NCBI RefSeq assembly: GCF_016859285.1
Contig: NC_053414.1
Location: 31,617,005 to 31,681,004, forward strand
Length of the DNA stretch: 64,000 bases
Source: Xiphias gladius
Lineage: Eukaryota; Chordata; Actinopteri; Istiophoriformes; Xiphiidae
Reading direction: 5' to 3'
Each line of letters starts with the position of its first letter. Position 1 is the stretch's first letter. A program made the translations under genes and the position numbers. Below are positions 1 to 11,611 of this stretch, in pieces. The notes below the pieces were generated by a model. That model saw nothing but the letters and a program-made list of their open reading frames with translations, did no database searches and was not told the origin of the DNA.

Positions 1-116
1 GATCTCATCTGTCCTGATGTGCACGTCATAAAACAGCCTTGGGTTGTTGTGGTTTTGTCCTGGTTGCATCCTGTTGTAAAATGTTCATGTTATTTTGTCC
101 CTTCAAGTAACTTACT

Positions 117-1027
117 CTAGCTGGCGGTGTGCAGAGCCTGATGCCTGATCAGGTTGCTGAGGAAGGAGAAGTTCTTGCCACACTTGGAGCAGTGGAACCT
201 CTTTTCCCCAGTGTGGACGCTCTGGTGTACCTTCAGGTTTGTCGAAGTGGAGAACTGCTTCCCGCAGTGGGGGCAGGGAAACGGCCTCTCCCCCGTGTGG
301 ACCATCTGGTGGCGCTTGAGGCTGCAGAACTGGCCGAAGCTCTTCCCGCACTGGGTGCACTGGTACGGCTTCTCCCCCGTGTGGACGCGTTCGTGGATGC
401 GCAGTTGGCACTGGTGAGCGTAGCGGCGTGAGCAGAAGGTGCAGGCATAGGGGAGGCAGGGCAGCTGCTTGGTCCGTACTGACCCAGACTCATTAAGGTG
501 GTCTGTACTGGAAAAATGGGAACTGCCCATCCCAATCCTAGACCACAAATGTAGGGTTTGCTGGTGCTGGGAGTCCACTGTTCCCTTGGACACAGGGGGG
601 CTGGTAAAGGTTGTGATGTGATTTCCTTCATTCATCACATCACTGGGGGGCTCGCTGATCTGAATACATAGCAGCGGCTGATACTGGGACCTCACACTGC
701 CAAGAGGTGTCACTTTATCACCTTCGCCCCCTGCACCTCGTCCAGATGACAGTGCCCTCTCAGAGCTGTCCTCCACTGCTCGTGGATGTGAGTTGATAAC
801 AATGATGTCCCGTTTAGACACATAGCTCACCTGGTCCAAGTCGCACTGGGGCACTCTGGGAACAGTGGGGAAACTGGAGGCAGGGTTTGTCCTTGTTTGG
901 TTGAAGTTTCCTGCTATAGTTTCTAGTGTGTATGTGGAACAAGATGGCCGCTCCATATCTTCAGTCTCATTGCTCTCCTGCCAGTCCAGCAGGGTTTGGG
1001 AGGGTCTGTGTTTCTCTCGGGTGTCAC
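117..1027 (-). CDS. C2H2 zinc-finger protein, terminal exon with four fingers
   Basis: This is the last coding exon of a probable nuclear DNA-binding transcription factor, read on the minus strand. The acceptor is a CAG ending at about 1028; the exon enters in phase 1 and runs open to a stop at 117-119. The first ~200 residues are a low-complexity, Ser/Thr/Glu-rich region with no recognisable domain. The C-terminal ~105 residues hold four C2H2 fingers of the form CX2CX12HX3H, starting CTFC, CTQC, CPHC and CSKC, joined by TGEKPY, TGERPF and TGEKRF linkers. The protein ends three residues after the last finger. The upstream partner is probably the small exon at 2793-2859, which ends in the matching phase. 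No first exon of its own was found between here and the next zinc-finger exon, so it may share exons with the module at 4879-13433. Domain assignment is certain; orthology is not, because C2H2 genes are too numerous to name from fingers alone. Confidence 0.85.
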
Positions 1028-1199
1028 CTGATGAGCCCAAAGCAAAGAAACAGAATTTTTTTTTTTAATTTCCTGTATTTTTTTTTTTTTTTATGTAAAG
1101 TACATTACATAAAGTTTGTATAAGTCAGCTTAAAGGAATGTGCTTAATAATTACAACTGTGTTCTTGACATTCCTGCTGAACAGCTGTGAGCAGCTACT

Positions 1200-1556
1200 A
1201 GAGCTGTAATTATTTTCATTATCGATCAATCTGCCCATTATTTTCTCAATGAATCAATTAATGGTGTTTCTCTCTAAATTGTCAGAAAATTGTGAAAAGT
1301 CTCTGTCCCTGTTTTTCAGACTGCAAGGAGATGACTTCAGTTCAACAGCCAAAACCCAAATATATTAAGTTGACAAACATAGAAACAAAGAAAAACAGAA
1401 TATTTTCATATTTTAGAGGCTAGGAACAGCATTTTTTTTTTAAATTTTGCCAGGAAATTTGATTTTAAAGATACAGAATAAAAATAAAAAAGAATAGTTG
1501 CTGATCAGTTTTCTGACAATCACCCAATCAATTAATCAATTAATCATTGCAGCTCT
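1200..1556. repeat. AT-rich inverted-end repeat (MITE-like)
   Basis: The stretch begins AGAGCTGTAATTA and ends with the near-inverse TAATCATTGCAGCTCT. Both ends carry runs of the ATCAATTAAT type. Related copies lie at 6007-6353 and about 8876-9185. This is the widespread fish short repeat with 'AGAGCTG..TTAATCGATTAAT' ends, probably a non-autonomous DNA element. It has no coding capacity. Confidence 0.55.
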
Positions 1557-2792
1557 TGCTATTACTGTTACATTTTCTCAACTAAAAAAATGCTGGGAAA
1601 TGGTGTCATAAAATAAAAACTACACATTCTAAATACATTTTGAACAAATGATAATTTGGTGAATCCCTGCATGCTGTTTGGCAGATGTTTTCACAGCAGT
1701 TCTTTATTACCAGATACCGATGACATTTTAAAAATGTTTATGGAGATGATAATCTGTAGTATAAACAGTAAAGCTGAAGCTAGAGTAAAAAAAAAAAAAA
1801 ATCACTGAAAACTTATGTATTTAGGTCTTGTGCCATTTGTAGTTAATGGGCTGCAACATATAAAACTACACACTGCTGTGCTCTTAAACAGCACATACAG
1901 GACGTCAACATAGAGCAAACCCTTTCCCTTTAAAATGGGGTAGATTTATTCAATTTTCTAAAATGAAATTCTATTGTTCATATGGTCTCTCTTTTGAAAT
2001 CTTACCAGAAGTGATGAAACATAAAGTATCAGTCTGGTGATATTCTATATTAATCTAATTCTATATCAAATCCCAACAGTCACTGTCTCTTGTTAACAAG
2101 TATTATCTGTGTATCAATGCCTGATACATCTTATTCATCTGTGCCATAGAACTCCGCAAAAACTATTAAAAACACATTCATGAGGTGCACTGTTTGCACT
2201 GGGAGCCATATTCCCTCATTACCATTAACACACACTATAGTATATTTTGACTCAGTCCCACACACACCATCCTGCTGCACCAAATACTCACTACAGCACC
2301 AAATGTGAATTAATCCATCGCTGCAAATAGTCCACAAAAATACACTATTTCCTCCCGTTTGTTTGATTAAAAACTACAGTATGCATGTTTCTTAGGAAAT
2401 TACTTTTTTTTTAAATGACACTATACATTTGTGAAGTGTTTTTAAAGATTTACATCTTCATCTTCTACAAAAGGGCTAGGAGCTCAGAGGCAAAGACAAG
2501 TAGGAAAGTCAGGGAGTACCGAGTATTAGCACATTGTTGGTTTGGGTGTTTTACTCAGATTTGCTGACAATAAAAAAATCTTTACATGTAAAAGATGTTT
2601 TCCTAAACAATTTTGAAGCATCACAGAACAGCTCAGGAGGTAAACACGGAGGTGCTCTGGAGTTTGACGATGATTTAAGGGAGCTTCACTACTGTTTGGG
2701 CACCCAGCACATTACATTGCTTGGTGCAGGTTGATTCATTTCAATGGTATTTCCAGAACAGGAAACGATTTGACAGAAAAACGGATTGATAC
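1557..2792. other. AT-rich intron, no gene seen
   Basis: Intron between the small zinc-finger exon and the four-finger terminal exon. It is AT-rich, with short poly(A) and poly(T) runs at about 1787-1801 and 2405-2413. The open frames here are short and show no family features. Confidence 0.5.
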
Positions 2793-2859
2793 CTTGCACT
2801 TCATCCATCTTTTCCTCCTGGCTCTGAGGGCTGCTTGTGTTTTTCAGACGTCCCTGGCC
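2793..2859 (-). CDS. Small internal exon of a zinc-finger gene (linker)
   Basis: A 67-nt exon on the minus strand, too short to stand out as an ORF. It is bounded by a pyrimidine-rich acceptor (CTTTTTCCAG) ending at 2860 and a GTATCA donor starting at 2792. Read in phase 0 it gives GQGRLKNTSSPQSQEEKMDE followed by VQ, and it leaves one base (phase 1). That fits exactly with the phase-1 start of the four-finger exon at 1027, giving ..VQ-G-DTREK... The exon needs a phase-0 donor upstream. The exon at 11266-11396 ends in phase 0, so it is a candidate partner. The call rests on splice sites and phase only; there is no recognisable domain. Confidence 0.5.
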
Positions 2860-4878
2860 CTGGAAAAAGGAGGGAGGTGTTTAGCTGATACAAAGAACCC
2901 ACAAGGCTCTGACGCAGTAATAATTATTATTTTAGACAGGAGTCATTGGGTTGATGTGTGAGATATATGTGCTTGATATAATCAAATCATTTCATGGAGA
3001 TCAGTTATTCACTTTGTGTAATTCTTCTTTACAACATCCTGCTAATGCCTCCACTGTGACTACAACAGTAATTCAAACATGCAATGAAACCATACAATCA
3101 AACTCTTTGAAAATATGATTTATTGGCAAATTTACAATTCGCTGTATGTATACATGTACGAGTACAGACTTATGAGTAAATTTCCCTCTATTCTTTGGAG
3201 AGCTCATAGTTCTTATTACAAGAATACATTTGAATTGTTAAATGATGCAATGAATCTGAGAGGACGAGTGACAGGAGGTCTAAAGTGTAAAAGCTCAGTG
3301 ATGATTCTGTGCTACAACAAAGGGAAACTTGTTGTTCAGTTTTTTTGCACAATACTAAGCTGAGAGCACACTCCAATGGATCAAATACTGTGTATTTTTA
3401 GAAATGTATCATACAGTTATCATCATAGCTTTGATCGTATTTGGTTAATATGAGCAAAAGAGAAAGACAAACTCAAATGAGAAACCAAAATGTGATGATA
3501 TGATCAGAAAACCCATTCAAATCATTATTAATTAGATGTAAAATAGAACACTATGACCCTTTGATAAATATATAATAAAAGTCTGCTTCCACAGTAACAC
3601 TCATCTAAAGCCACTAATATACTGTGTTCATAACTCTGCTACGGCGAGTTAAGTATGCTGGTTCTGAGCTGGGATTAAAGGTAGTGATATTCCATTTATA
3701 CTGATCTTCTTTTGTTGCCTTTTATCTGGTATATGGACTACATACATCCCAATGTAAAGACACCGACCAAGGAAATGAAACCATAGGAAAACATCTCTTT
3801 ACAGGCTTTTTCAGACATGGATTACGCTGTCAAAACGAACCACTGCTAACTTCAGTTATTTGTTCAAGGGATGGCTCCTTGTCAATCTGGCGTACAGGCG
3901 TGACATGATGATACAGAAAGTGTCTAAATGCTCTGTGACATTTGGCACCTGTTGCTCAGAGGGAGCAGTGTCACAGCAGTGCTGAGTTTAAAAGTAATAA
4001 TATGAAGGAAGAGGAGTTTTCTCACTCTCACCGGCTGCAGCACTGATGGACTTTAAACTTGCTTCGCTGCAGAAGCTTTATTTAATCACACACAGAGTGT
4101 CAGTCAATTTCCTAATACATTTTCTCAATAATTTCATCATTTATGGTGGTCCAGAAGATGAGATTATTAACAGTGCACAAGCAGAGTAGCTAGGACTCTT
4201 GTTTGATTTTTTTGCTGGATATAATTCATGGATGCAGTTGGTATGAAAGAAAAGTTGAGGGTGACAGCTGCTCTCCTTATCATCATGGCTGTAGGAGTGC
4301 TTTTTCCCCCTCATTTTTCTCACACCACGAGGGGGCAAAAAAAATAATTTTGCAGATCTCACATGAAAAGAGAAATGGGCTAATTCACAGTATTTCATGG
4401 TCTTGTCTTTTTTACATCATCGTCATCTTTATACAGAATGTATGTATCTCATACTCCCTTATACTGCTAAATAAAGCACCAGGCCGCAGACCAAACTCTT
4501 TAGTTAAAACCCTAATTTCCATCCCAGTTTTAAAAACAATTTATGGACAAAATTTTTACTGCAACAGCCATTCAATTCTAACACTGGATTTAGATTGTCA
4601 TTCAAATAAAATTATGAATGTTTGGATGGGAAAGCAGATTTGAGAAGCAGACTGGTGAAACTACAGATATGCTGCTAAATTCTTCATTTTCCTTTCATCC
4701 TGCATTTTCCGTTTAGTCTGTTCTGCATTTCTTCCATATCTTAAACTGTTTCTACAAAAAGCTCTGAGAAGTCTTGAAAAATAAACTTCAGGATTGAAAT
4801 TGAAACAGAAAAGCCTTCTCTAGTCCTCTTCAGGGGAACTTTGGTGTAGCATTATTGTGGAAGGTCTGGTCTTGGTGC
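2860..4878. other. Intergenic or 3'UTR sequence after the three-finger exon
   Basis: No coding exon with family features was found here. On the minus strand an AATAAA (plus-strand TTTATT at 4077-4082) lies about 0.8 kb after the stop at 4879 and could end the transcript, which would make 4083-4878 a 3'UTR. The remainder is AT-rich. In particular I saw no zinc-finger first exon that could head the module at 117-2859. Confidence 0.4.
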
Positions 4879-5925
4879 TCAGTGCTGGATCTTCTGATGC
4901 CTCTTGAGGTTGCTGGGGTGGGAGAAGCGTCGGTTGCAGACAGAGCAGCTGAAGGGCCTCTCCCCGGTGTGGACATTGTGGTGGATGTCAAGCTGGCTCT
5001 GGCACACAAAGCTCTTGCCACAGAGCAGGCAGATGTAGGGCTTCTCCCTGGTGTGCCTGGCCATGTGCTTCTGCAGGTCAGACTCAAGGAAAAAGCGCTT
5101 GGTGCAGCTGGTGCAGCCGTACGGACGCTGCATAGTGACAGCGTGGTAGAAAGCCAGGTGGAAATTGCTGGAGAAAGGTTTGTGGCGGCTGTTGTTGGGG
5201 GGGGGCACAGAGCGATGCAGACCCGGGGTGGTTGCATCACTAGAAGAGTTGATGCTGGAGGTTGTTCCACCACCAGATGCTCCTGGAGGGTCATCACAAG
5301 GTAGAACAGACCCTGCCTGCACTGACCTGTGTCCTGCTGGTTCAAGCCCAGCGCATTGAATCATAGATAATATAGTTTGGTCATCTCTGTCTCTTGCTTG
5401 GCCAGCTTTTCTGTTTGTCTGGTCTACATGTAACCACTCACACTCCTCTCCCTCCTTGTCTGATGCCCCCCCTCCATCAATGACTATCACCTCTGGCAGA
5501 GAGGAATTGGAGGTGTCTAACGCGCCCTCATTAGCATTCCCGCCATCTGTTACACAGGAAGTTTGCACAGTGTCCCTGTGTGCCATCCCGTCAGTCTCTG
5601 AGCTCAGAGACTGACTGTCCCCTGCTCTGACATCACTTCCTGTCAGCTGGGAGCTGTGGGTGGTGTCACTGCTGCTGTCAGTTTCAGCTGTCCTGCCGTC
5701 AACAAAGGTGACGATGTCAGATCCACTGACCTCCGTTTCATTGCTGCATCTAATCAGCCGTCCGTCCGCGGTGTCCTCCAAGGCAGCAGTGATAGAAGTG
5801 GTGGTGTTGGCATCTCCTCTGGTGCTGATACAGGCTTCTAGTGGAGCTTCGTGGTTGGTGACGCCGGTCTCCATAGATCCCTCTACCTTGATGATCAGCA
5901 GCTCCCCCTCCTCAGGCTCTGCTGA
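4879..5925 (-). CDS. C2H2 zinc-finger protein, terminal exon with three fingers
   Basis: Terminal exon of a probable nuclear transcription factor. The acceptor CTCTCAG ends at 5926 and the exon starts in phase 0 with [16 protein letters not shown], a Glu-rich opening common in fish multi-exon zinc-finger genes. About 265 residues of acidic, Ser/Thr-rich sequence with no known domain follow. Then come three C2H2 fingers: CTSC..HMARH, CLLC..HHNVH and CSVC..HQKIQH. The linkers are TREKPY and TGERPF, and the last finger has HX4H spacing. The stop is at 4879-4881, immediately after the third finger. The phase matches the exon at 11266-11396, and with 13145-13433 the three give one ~488-residue protein. 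Three fingers suggest a short DNA site. The N-terminal module suggests dimerisation. The gene is not named because orthology cannot be settled by eye. Confidence 0.88.
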   Translation of the reverse strand, partial: SAEPEEGELLIIKVEGSMETGVTNHEAPLEACISTRGDANTTTSITAALEDTADGRLIRCSNETEVSGSDIVTFVDGRTAETDSSSDTTHSSQLTGSDVRAGDSQSLSSETDGMAHRDTVQTSCVTDGGNANEGALDTSNSSLPEVIVIDGGGASDKEGEECEWLHVDQTNRKAGQARDRDDQTILSMIQCAGLEPAGHRSVQAGSVLPCDDPPGASGGGTTSSINSSSDATTPGLHRSVPPPNNSRHKPFSSNFHLAFYHAVTMQRPYGCTSCTKRFFLESDLQKHMARHTREKPYICLLCGKSFVCQSQLDIHHNVHTGERPFSCSVCNRRFSHPSNLKRHQKIQH

Positions 5926-6006
5926 CTGAGAGGACAAACTGATTCAAAAGGAATTCTATTGGACGTAATATGAGGATTAATTGTTCCTGTCTACGGTAAT
6001 CCCATT

Positions 6007-6353
6007 AGAGCTGAAACAATTAGTCAATAAATCCATTAGTCAATTGAGAGAAAAATAATAAGCAATTCTTTTGATAATCAATTAGTTGTTTCAGTCATAT
6101 TTCAAGCAAAAATAGTGAAACCATGCCAAACATTCAGTGATTCCAGCCTCTCAGATGAGAGGATTTCCCACTACTAAACTGATTATATTTGAGTTTTGGA
6201 CTTATGGTCGAACAAGTAATTTGAAGATGCTACGTTCAGCGCAGCAGAGTGGTGATGGGGATTTTAGACAATTTCATCTTAAACTAAACAGTTAATCGAT
6301 AAAATAATCAGCAGAGTAATAGTTACTGAAAATTATCTTTACTTGCAGCCCTA
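6007..6353. repeat. AT-rich inverted-end repeat (MITE-like), second copy
   Basis: It begins AGAGCTGAAACAATTAGTC and ends TTACTTGCAGCCCT, with TTAATCGATAAA-like sequence inside each end. It resembles the copies at 1200 and 8876 in ends and length. It lies in the intron between the second and third zinc-finger exons. Confidence 0.5.
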
Positions 6354-7105
6354 AATCCCATTATAAAACAATTACAAGAATAAACCTATATACATATTCA
6401 TTCATATCAATCTAATATTAGGAACATCATTGTCATCATTAGGATCATGACACTGTTGACAACGATGATGACAACTGCTAGTATTAATACAGTTCACAAG
6501 TCTTAATATTATTGCAAAGACTATTCTATAAATAAGATGAATATTGTTATAATAATTATTATTATTTTCATTATTATTATCTTGTATTAGATAATAATAT
6601 TAATTTTAAACACATATGAGTTTATTCCCAATTATATCTCATTGAAAACATGGTGTTACAGACATCTTCATGTTCACACCATAAAACCATACATATATAC
6701 AACCAAAAACATACAACTTTTATACAGATCCCACTTAATTATTTATCCATCTTCCATTTTATATTATTCAACTCTTCATCCCTTCTATATCCAGGGATTT
6801 AACCAGAATGGGACAACACCTCTGGCCAGGCCCTGGCAGCTGATGGGGTTCTGGGGAATTGATTAGAATGGGGCAGCATGGTAAGAGAGGGCTTGATCAC
6901 TGCTAAATCACCTTTAAAGCAGAAAGATGTTCCTAAGACCCAAATGAACAGGCCCCCTCCTGTAGGACTGGGAGCTGCTCTAGGGGAGATCTGACCTGCA
7001 GTTATACTGACATTTAAATGTCATTTACCAGAACCCACCGAAAAAAAGAGAAAGACAGATAGGAATAGAAAGCACACACTTGGGCAATAAAGGGAGTGAT
7101 CGTAC
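6354..7105. other. Intron sequence, no feature beyond AT-rich repeats
   Basis: AT-rich intron of the zinc-finger gene, including an (ATT)n-like stretch at about 6545-6600. No exon or RNA gene is recognised. Confidence 0.4.
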
Positions 7106-8020
7106 ATACAGTCAAGATCCGAAGTATTTGGACAGGTACACATTTTTTGTTCTTCAGGTTCTGCGCTTCAGCAGATTCAGTTTGAATTAAAATAATGGAT
7201 ACTACATTAAAGTGCCAAGTCTGAGCTTGAATTTGAGAAGGTTAACATCAATATAGTAAGAACTGTGTGGAAGAGCCTTTTGGACACATAGTGCCCAAAT
7301 TTGGGAGGTTCAAAAGAAATTAAACACTTGGCTACCAAATGTTTCTTGGGAAGTTGTATGTCTGAAACGACATACAGCTGCACAAAAGAACTCACACATG
7401 GCTCAAAGTTGACTGAGAGTTGAGAATTGCCATTTAGATTCAGGTGGAGATTGAAGAATGAAGAGGTGACCATGCAAGTGAAGGGGATACTAATGAGAAT
7501 GCCAAAATCAGCATTTGGGTACACTCTAAAAAGGCAGGTGTGTACAAAAATTATAAAAATTATTTGCATGGTGAAGAAAAACCCCTTTATGACTGCACAG
7601 CAAGTCAAGAATGCTCTCCAGGATGTAGGCATACATGTTTGAAAAGGTTCAAAGATCAAGAGAAGACTTCATGACTATAACCGCAGAGGATACACCACAA
7701 AACTGCCGGTAAACCTCAAAAACAGAAAGGTCAGGCTGCAGTTCACAATAACACACAAAAAAAGTGGTAGAGTTCTGGATCAAAGTTTTATGGACTGATG
7801 AAACAAAAATCAACCCCAGTCAAAATTATGCAAAAAGGATATTGTTTGAGAAAAAAAGCCACCCAAAGCCACCACCTCATCTGTCAAACATGATGGTGGT
7901 TCTGTTGTGGCTCTGGCACGTATGGCTGCCAATTGAACTGGCTCACTGGCATTTATTGATTTCACTGCTGACGGAAACAACAGGATGAATGCAGCTGTAC
8001 TGTATATATGGACAGACAGA
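7106..8020 (+). mobile_element. Tc1/mariner-like transposon remnant with broken transposase
   Basis: The left end carries a TATTTGGACAG motif typical of one group of fish Tc1-like terminal repeats. Reading the plus strand through several frames from about 7430 to 8000 gives broken pieces of a Tc1-type transposase. A helix-turn-helix-like N-terminal part (open at 7427-7642: ..FMTAQQVKNALQDVGIHV) is followed by KVLWTDETKINPS, corresponding to the catalytic DE..K region of the family, and then by GGG/LWLWH-like remains. Frameshifts and stops interrupt it. I could not find the right terminal repeat, so the copy is probably truncated. It lies in the zinc-finger gene intron and is certainly not functional. 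Confidence 0.7.
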
Positions 8021-8875
8021 CGGGTGAAACGAAACTTTACATTGATCTGATTATTCAGAATTCATAAAGTATTCCGTATTCAACAAAACTGTGGGACTTC
8101 TCAGCAACATTAAGGCTACAAACACTTTTACCCCCTCCATTCAAAATCAACATTTAATTGTCTCGTTCTTAAATCTAAAACAACCACCAAGTTTTACACC
8201 TAATTTCCAGAAAAAAAATACTTTCTTATATTTAGTACGCTATCCTTTCTCTTCATAGCAATGTAGAACTTTCAGCATAGTTTCTTCCATTCATTCGGCT
8301 TAGGCAGGGAATGGTAGGGAAAACCCTGAAAAGAATTAAAGTCACTGTCTGTGCTGCACAGACAGACATCCAAACTTTTAGTGCAGTGACTGTATTGCAA
8401 TCCAAGTGTTGTTTGATTGCAACACTGGGTAGAGGGTCAGCACTCTGTCAGTAATGCTAGTGTTTAATTTAGAAATGGTTTAGTTGTGGTTAAACCTGTC
8501 TAGGAGCCTACTGCTGGTTTTTACATTTTTTCAATTCACTGCGATACAGAGCACTGTTGGCAGTGAGCAGAGTGTGTGCAGCTGAATGTGTGATGTGTTG
8601 GTTGTGTGTTAATGACATGGAAATGACTACTGATTCTTTCTTCAACCTGCTTATGTTGTCTTCACTCTCAACTATCTCTACCAGCATCAGAAAAACAAGC
8701 AGCCCACACTCACCAATCACAGTTCATGTGGTCTCCACCTGGTCTCTCTACAGCCTATGGCTTAGCTATGGAGCCATTGCACGTAGTCGCCATGTCTAAT
8801 GCTGTAACCCCCTTAACTTAGAACTATGATTCCAGCTTAAAATATGAAAGCTGATGCTGTTTGATTGATAACATT
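8021..8875. other. Intron sequence, no recognised feature
   Basis: Zinc-finger gene intron. The open frames here (for example 8508-8720 minus and 8557-8799 plus) overlap one another on opposite strands and show no domain. Confidence 0.4.
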
Positions 8876-9185
8876 AGGGCAGCAACTAATGATTAGTCAT
8901 TATCAATTCATCTTTTGATTATTTTTTCCACTCATCGATTAATCATATAGTCCCTAACACACAGCGGGAAATGCTGGTCACAGTTTCTCAGAGACGTCTT
9001 CAAATGTCTTTTTTTGTCCAACCAACAGTCCAAACCCCTAAGATATTCAGTTTACTGTAGAAAAAAAATACACAGAAAATCTGAAACGCTGGAGAAACTG
9101 AACCAGAGAGTGTGTAAATGATTGAAATTTTCTTTTCTTTTGTGACTTAGATGATAAATCAGGTATCAGTATTGTTGCTGAAATG
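8876..9185. repeat. AT-rich inverted-end repeat (MITE-like), third copy
   Basis: It starts AGGGCAGCAACTAATGATTA with a TCATCGATTAATC motif near the left end and shares internal text (TCAGTTTACTGTAGAAAA and similar) with the family seen at 1200 and 6007. The right end is degraded. Confidence 0.4.
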
Positions 9186-9747
9186 AGAACTCATGGAATT
9201 GGTTGGTAATTACTATCTCCTACGTCCTTGTTAGCACGTTTATTATATGAAATAAACTGAAAACATGGTTGCGGAAAAAGTGGTGTCTTGTGGGCAGTGT
9301 TGTTCTCTACAAGCTACAGTGGAAGCCAAATGGAAAGAATGAGGACCACTGCTGCTCAGAGATTAAGGCTGCAGTTTGTGTTGTTTGCATGCATCTAAGT
9401 GAGAGTATTGTGTTAATCATCATTTTTAGTGTAAGATTTAAGATGCGAATTAAGTTTAAGATGCGACTGACCAGGTTATTCAGATAACAAAGGTGTTTGT
9501 AGTTACCTGGTTAATGGGAGTCACCAGTGCGACTTCTTCCTAAATTGATTATGAAGGTCTGCACTTTTTCCTTGCTGTGTGATACAGTCTTTATGCAAAG
9601 TTTGATAAATATTTTTGGCTCGACTGCAACAGTGGGGCCAGCCCTATAAACGCAAAAGTTTGTGACTACCCGACTGACCGAGTGATAAAGATACACCATT
9701 TGTCAGCCAAATGCCGCATCACTTGAGTGCTGATGTTACAAAATTCG

Positions 9748-10290
9748 TTAGCTGTCTGAGATTTGAAGTTTCCCCACTCACCGTTGCTCTTTCAAAATGA
9801 ATTGCCGCAAATAGTTTCTATTACCTCATCATGTTTACAGCCAATGTTACCGTTTGCAGGCAGTGTTGCCAATTTAGCGCCTTTGTCAATAGATGTACTG
9901 ACTTTTCACACCCCTTTAATGAGTTTTCCTCACAAAAGTAGCTACCGACAAATCTAGCAACTTTTTGGGCAAACCTTAGCTACTTTCCACAGAAGAGTTA
10001 CCAGTATTGCCTCACGAGCGCAAGGTTGGGCGTTCCCTTAGCAGGCACACCTCTCTATGCGTCTCCTTCAATTGACCGTGCAGCTGCTGCACAGACATGA
10101 AAGAGCATCAAACTTTCTCTCTGAGTAATCATTTTACAAATAAATAAGTAACAGCTGTTGCCTTTAACTTATATGTAGGATGATTTTGTCAGACAATGTC
10201 ACGGTTACAAAAATCAGGATTTTAGCAGGGCAGAGCAGTTTAGAAATGGCTTGGAAATGACCGCTGGGTAACATGTAGTCTTAATGGGCC
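9748..10290 (+). repeat. Diverged direct repeat, left copy (~540 bp)
   Basis: This stretch aligns along its whole length, in the same orientation, with 11612-12145. Shared landmarks, in order, are CCGTTGCTCTTT, CAAATCTAGC(A/G)ACTTTTTGG, GCAGGCAC, GATCATTTTACAA-like text, GATTTTGTCAGA and CAACATGTAGTC-like text. The copies differ by many substitutions and small indels, so the duplication or double insertion is old. No coding potential is seen. It is probably two insertions of one non-coding transposon family in the zinc-finger gene intron. Confidence 0.7.
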
Positions 10291-10419
10291 ATGTTTCCGT
10301 CACTATTTCATACTTGTTTTGTTATCCAACAACAGAAACAGAAAAACATGTAAATGAGAACAGATTTGTTCAGAATTTGGCAGTATTAAAATATTATATA
10401 TGTGAGCACAGAAAGTAGG

Positions 10420-10745
10420 AGAGAAGCAGCTGACATTGGGTTAGAAGCGCGGTACACTCTGTACAGGTTTCTGGTCTATCACAGGGTCGACATATAGACA
10501 CAATCAACCAGTCACGCTCAGATTCACACCTATGGGCAATTAAAGTCACCAATTAACCTGCATATCTTTAGACTGTGGGAGAAAGCCGGAAAAACCCGAA
10601 GGTAACCCACGCAGGCACAGGGTGCACTTGCAAATTCCATACAGAAAGGCCCTGGTCGAACAGGGTTTGAACCCAGAACCTTCTTGCTATGAGGTGACAG
10701 TGCTAAACACTGCACCATTGTGTAACCCCAGTGACAGTAATACAC
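10420..10745 (-). repeat. tRNA-derived SINE-like repeat
   Basis: On the minus strand it begins with a tRNA-like head: GTGCAGTGTTTAGCACTGTC supplies an A-box-like element and GGTTCTGGGTTCAAACCC a B-box element. A body typical of a very common fish repeat follows (..CCTGCGTGGGTTACC.., ..CCCACAGTCTAAAGATATGCAGG.., ..CCAATGTCAGCTGC). It is a diverged interspersed copy and not a functional tRNA gene. Confidence 0.65.
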
Positions 10746-10985
10746 AATGTAAATGTATTCCCCTATTTTTTCTGGTATGTGCTATAGAACCACTTAAAAC
10801 AGGAGTGTATACTGATTGTCATTTAATCAATAAATCCACCAACTATAATGGTGGTAATAATAATACTTAAGTCACATCTCTGACTGGATACCTGTGGTGT
10901 TTCACCTTTTCCCACTCTGACAACCCCACAGAGTAGAATAATTTATATTGTCATGTCTACATAGACCTGTTAAATTATTAAAAAC

Positions 10986-11075
10986 TAAAGGCGGGGAATC
11001 TCCGTGGCTTACTGGTTAAGACTTTATCCATAAATCGCAATGTCCTGGATTCAAGTCTGGCTGGAAACGCTTTTT
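10986..11075 (+). repeat. tRNA-like sequence (SINE head or tRNA pseudogene)
   Basis: GTGGCTTACTGGTTAAGA resembles a pol III A box. About 35 bases later GGATTCAAGTCTGG resembles a B box. The stems do not pair well enough for a working tRNA, so this is probably a short SINE remnant. Confidence 0.4.
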
Positions 11076-11265
11076 ACCCAAATCCCCCCTTTTAACCTTT
11101 TAAAAAAAATTAAACTTGCTTTGGTGAGCCCTAGTGGCAGTATTAAAAGAGACAGTTTGGATGGATGCAGTCTGCTACTATGTCAAAATCTGACATTTTA
11201 GGATCCTGCATACAGGGACTTACAGAAGATGGTTTTCTGGTGTTACTGCATTGTGAAATAGCTAC

Positions 11266-11396
11266 CTCAGTTTTGGTGGTGGTGACAACCTCCTGATCAG
11301 GATCCTGGTCCAGGTTGATAGGCTGGCTCTTCTGTACACACTGCTGAGCCCCCGGACCTCGGTTAAGGAACCTGGTCTTGCCCTGCAGAGAGGGGC
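11266..11396 (-). CDS. Second exon of a C2H2 zinc-finger gene
   Basis: A 131-nt minus-strand exon too short to show as an ORF. The acceptor TTCCACCAG ends at 11397 and the donor GTAGCT starts at 11265. It enters in phase 1, matching the donor of the first exon at 13145, and leaves in phase 0, matching the acceptor at 5925. It encodes PSLQGKTRFLNRGPGAQQCV and then a Gln/Asp-rich tail ending TTTKTE. A second AG inside the exon (CTCTGCAG) would break the frame, which fixes the start. The same phase-0 exit also fits the exon at 2793-2859. There is no known domain; it acts as a linker between the N-terminal coiled coil and the acidic region. Confidence 0.7.
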
Positions 11397-11611
11397 CTGG
11401 TGGAATATAAGGAGCAGAATAATTAGCTCCTAATTACTACAACTAAACACAGTATACCATCCTCTGTAATCAGAACAGATATCAGAGATAGTATCTCTGC
11501 ACAGTGTTAAAAACAACAAAACTGTACATCTTAGTGGGACAGGCCACAGATTTAACACTTATTCTAACTCTTGTATTGGCAGGAAGTTTCTGTTGTTATG
11601 GCACTGGTCAA

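Noticed and set aside
129..431. Plus-strand open frames opposite the four-finger exon
   Set aside because: Antisense shadows of the C2H2 repeats, with no family features.
4855..5304. Plus-strand open frame of 149 codons
   Set aside because: It lies antisense to the zinc-finger coding exon; the openness is a by-product of finger codon use.
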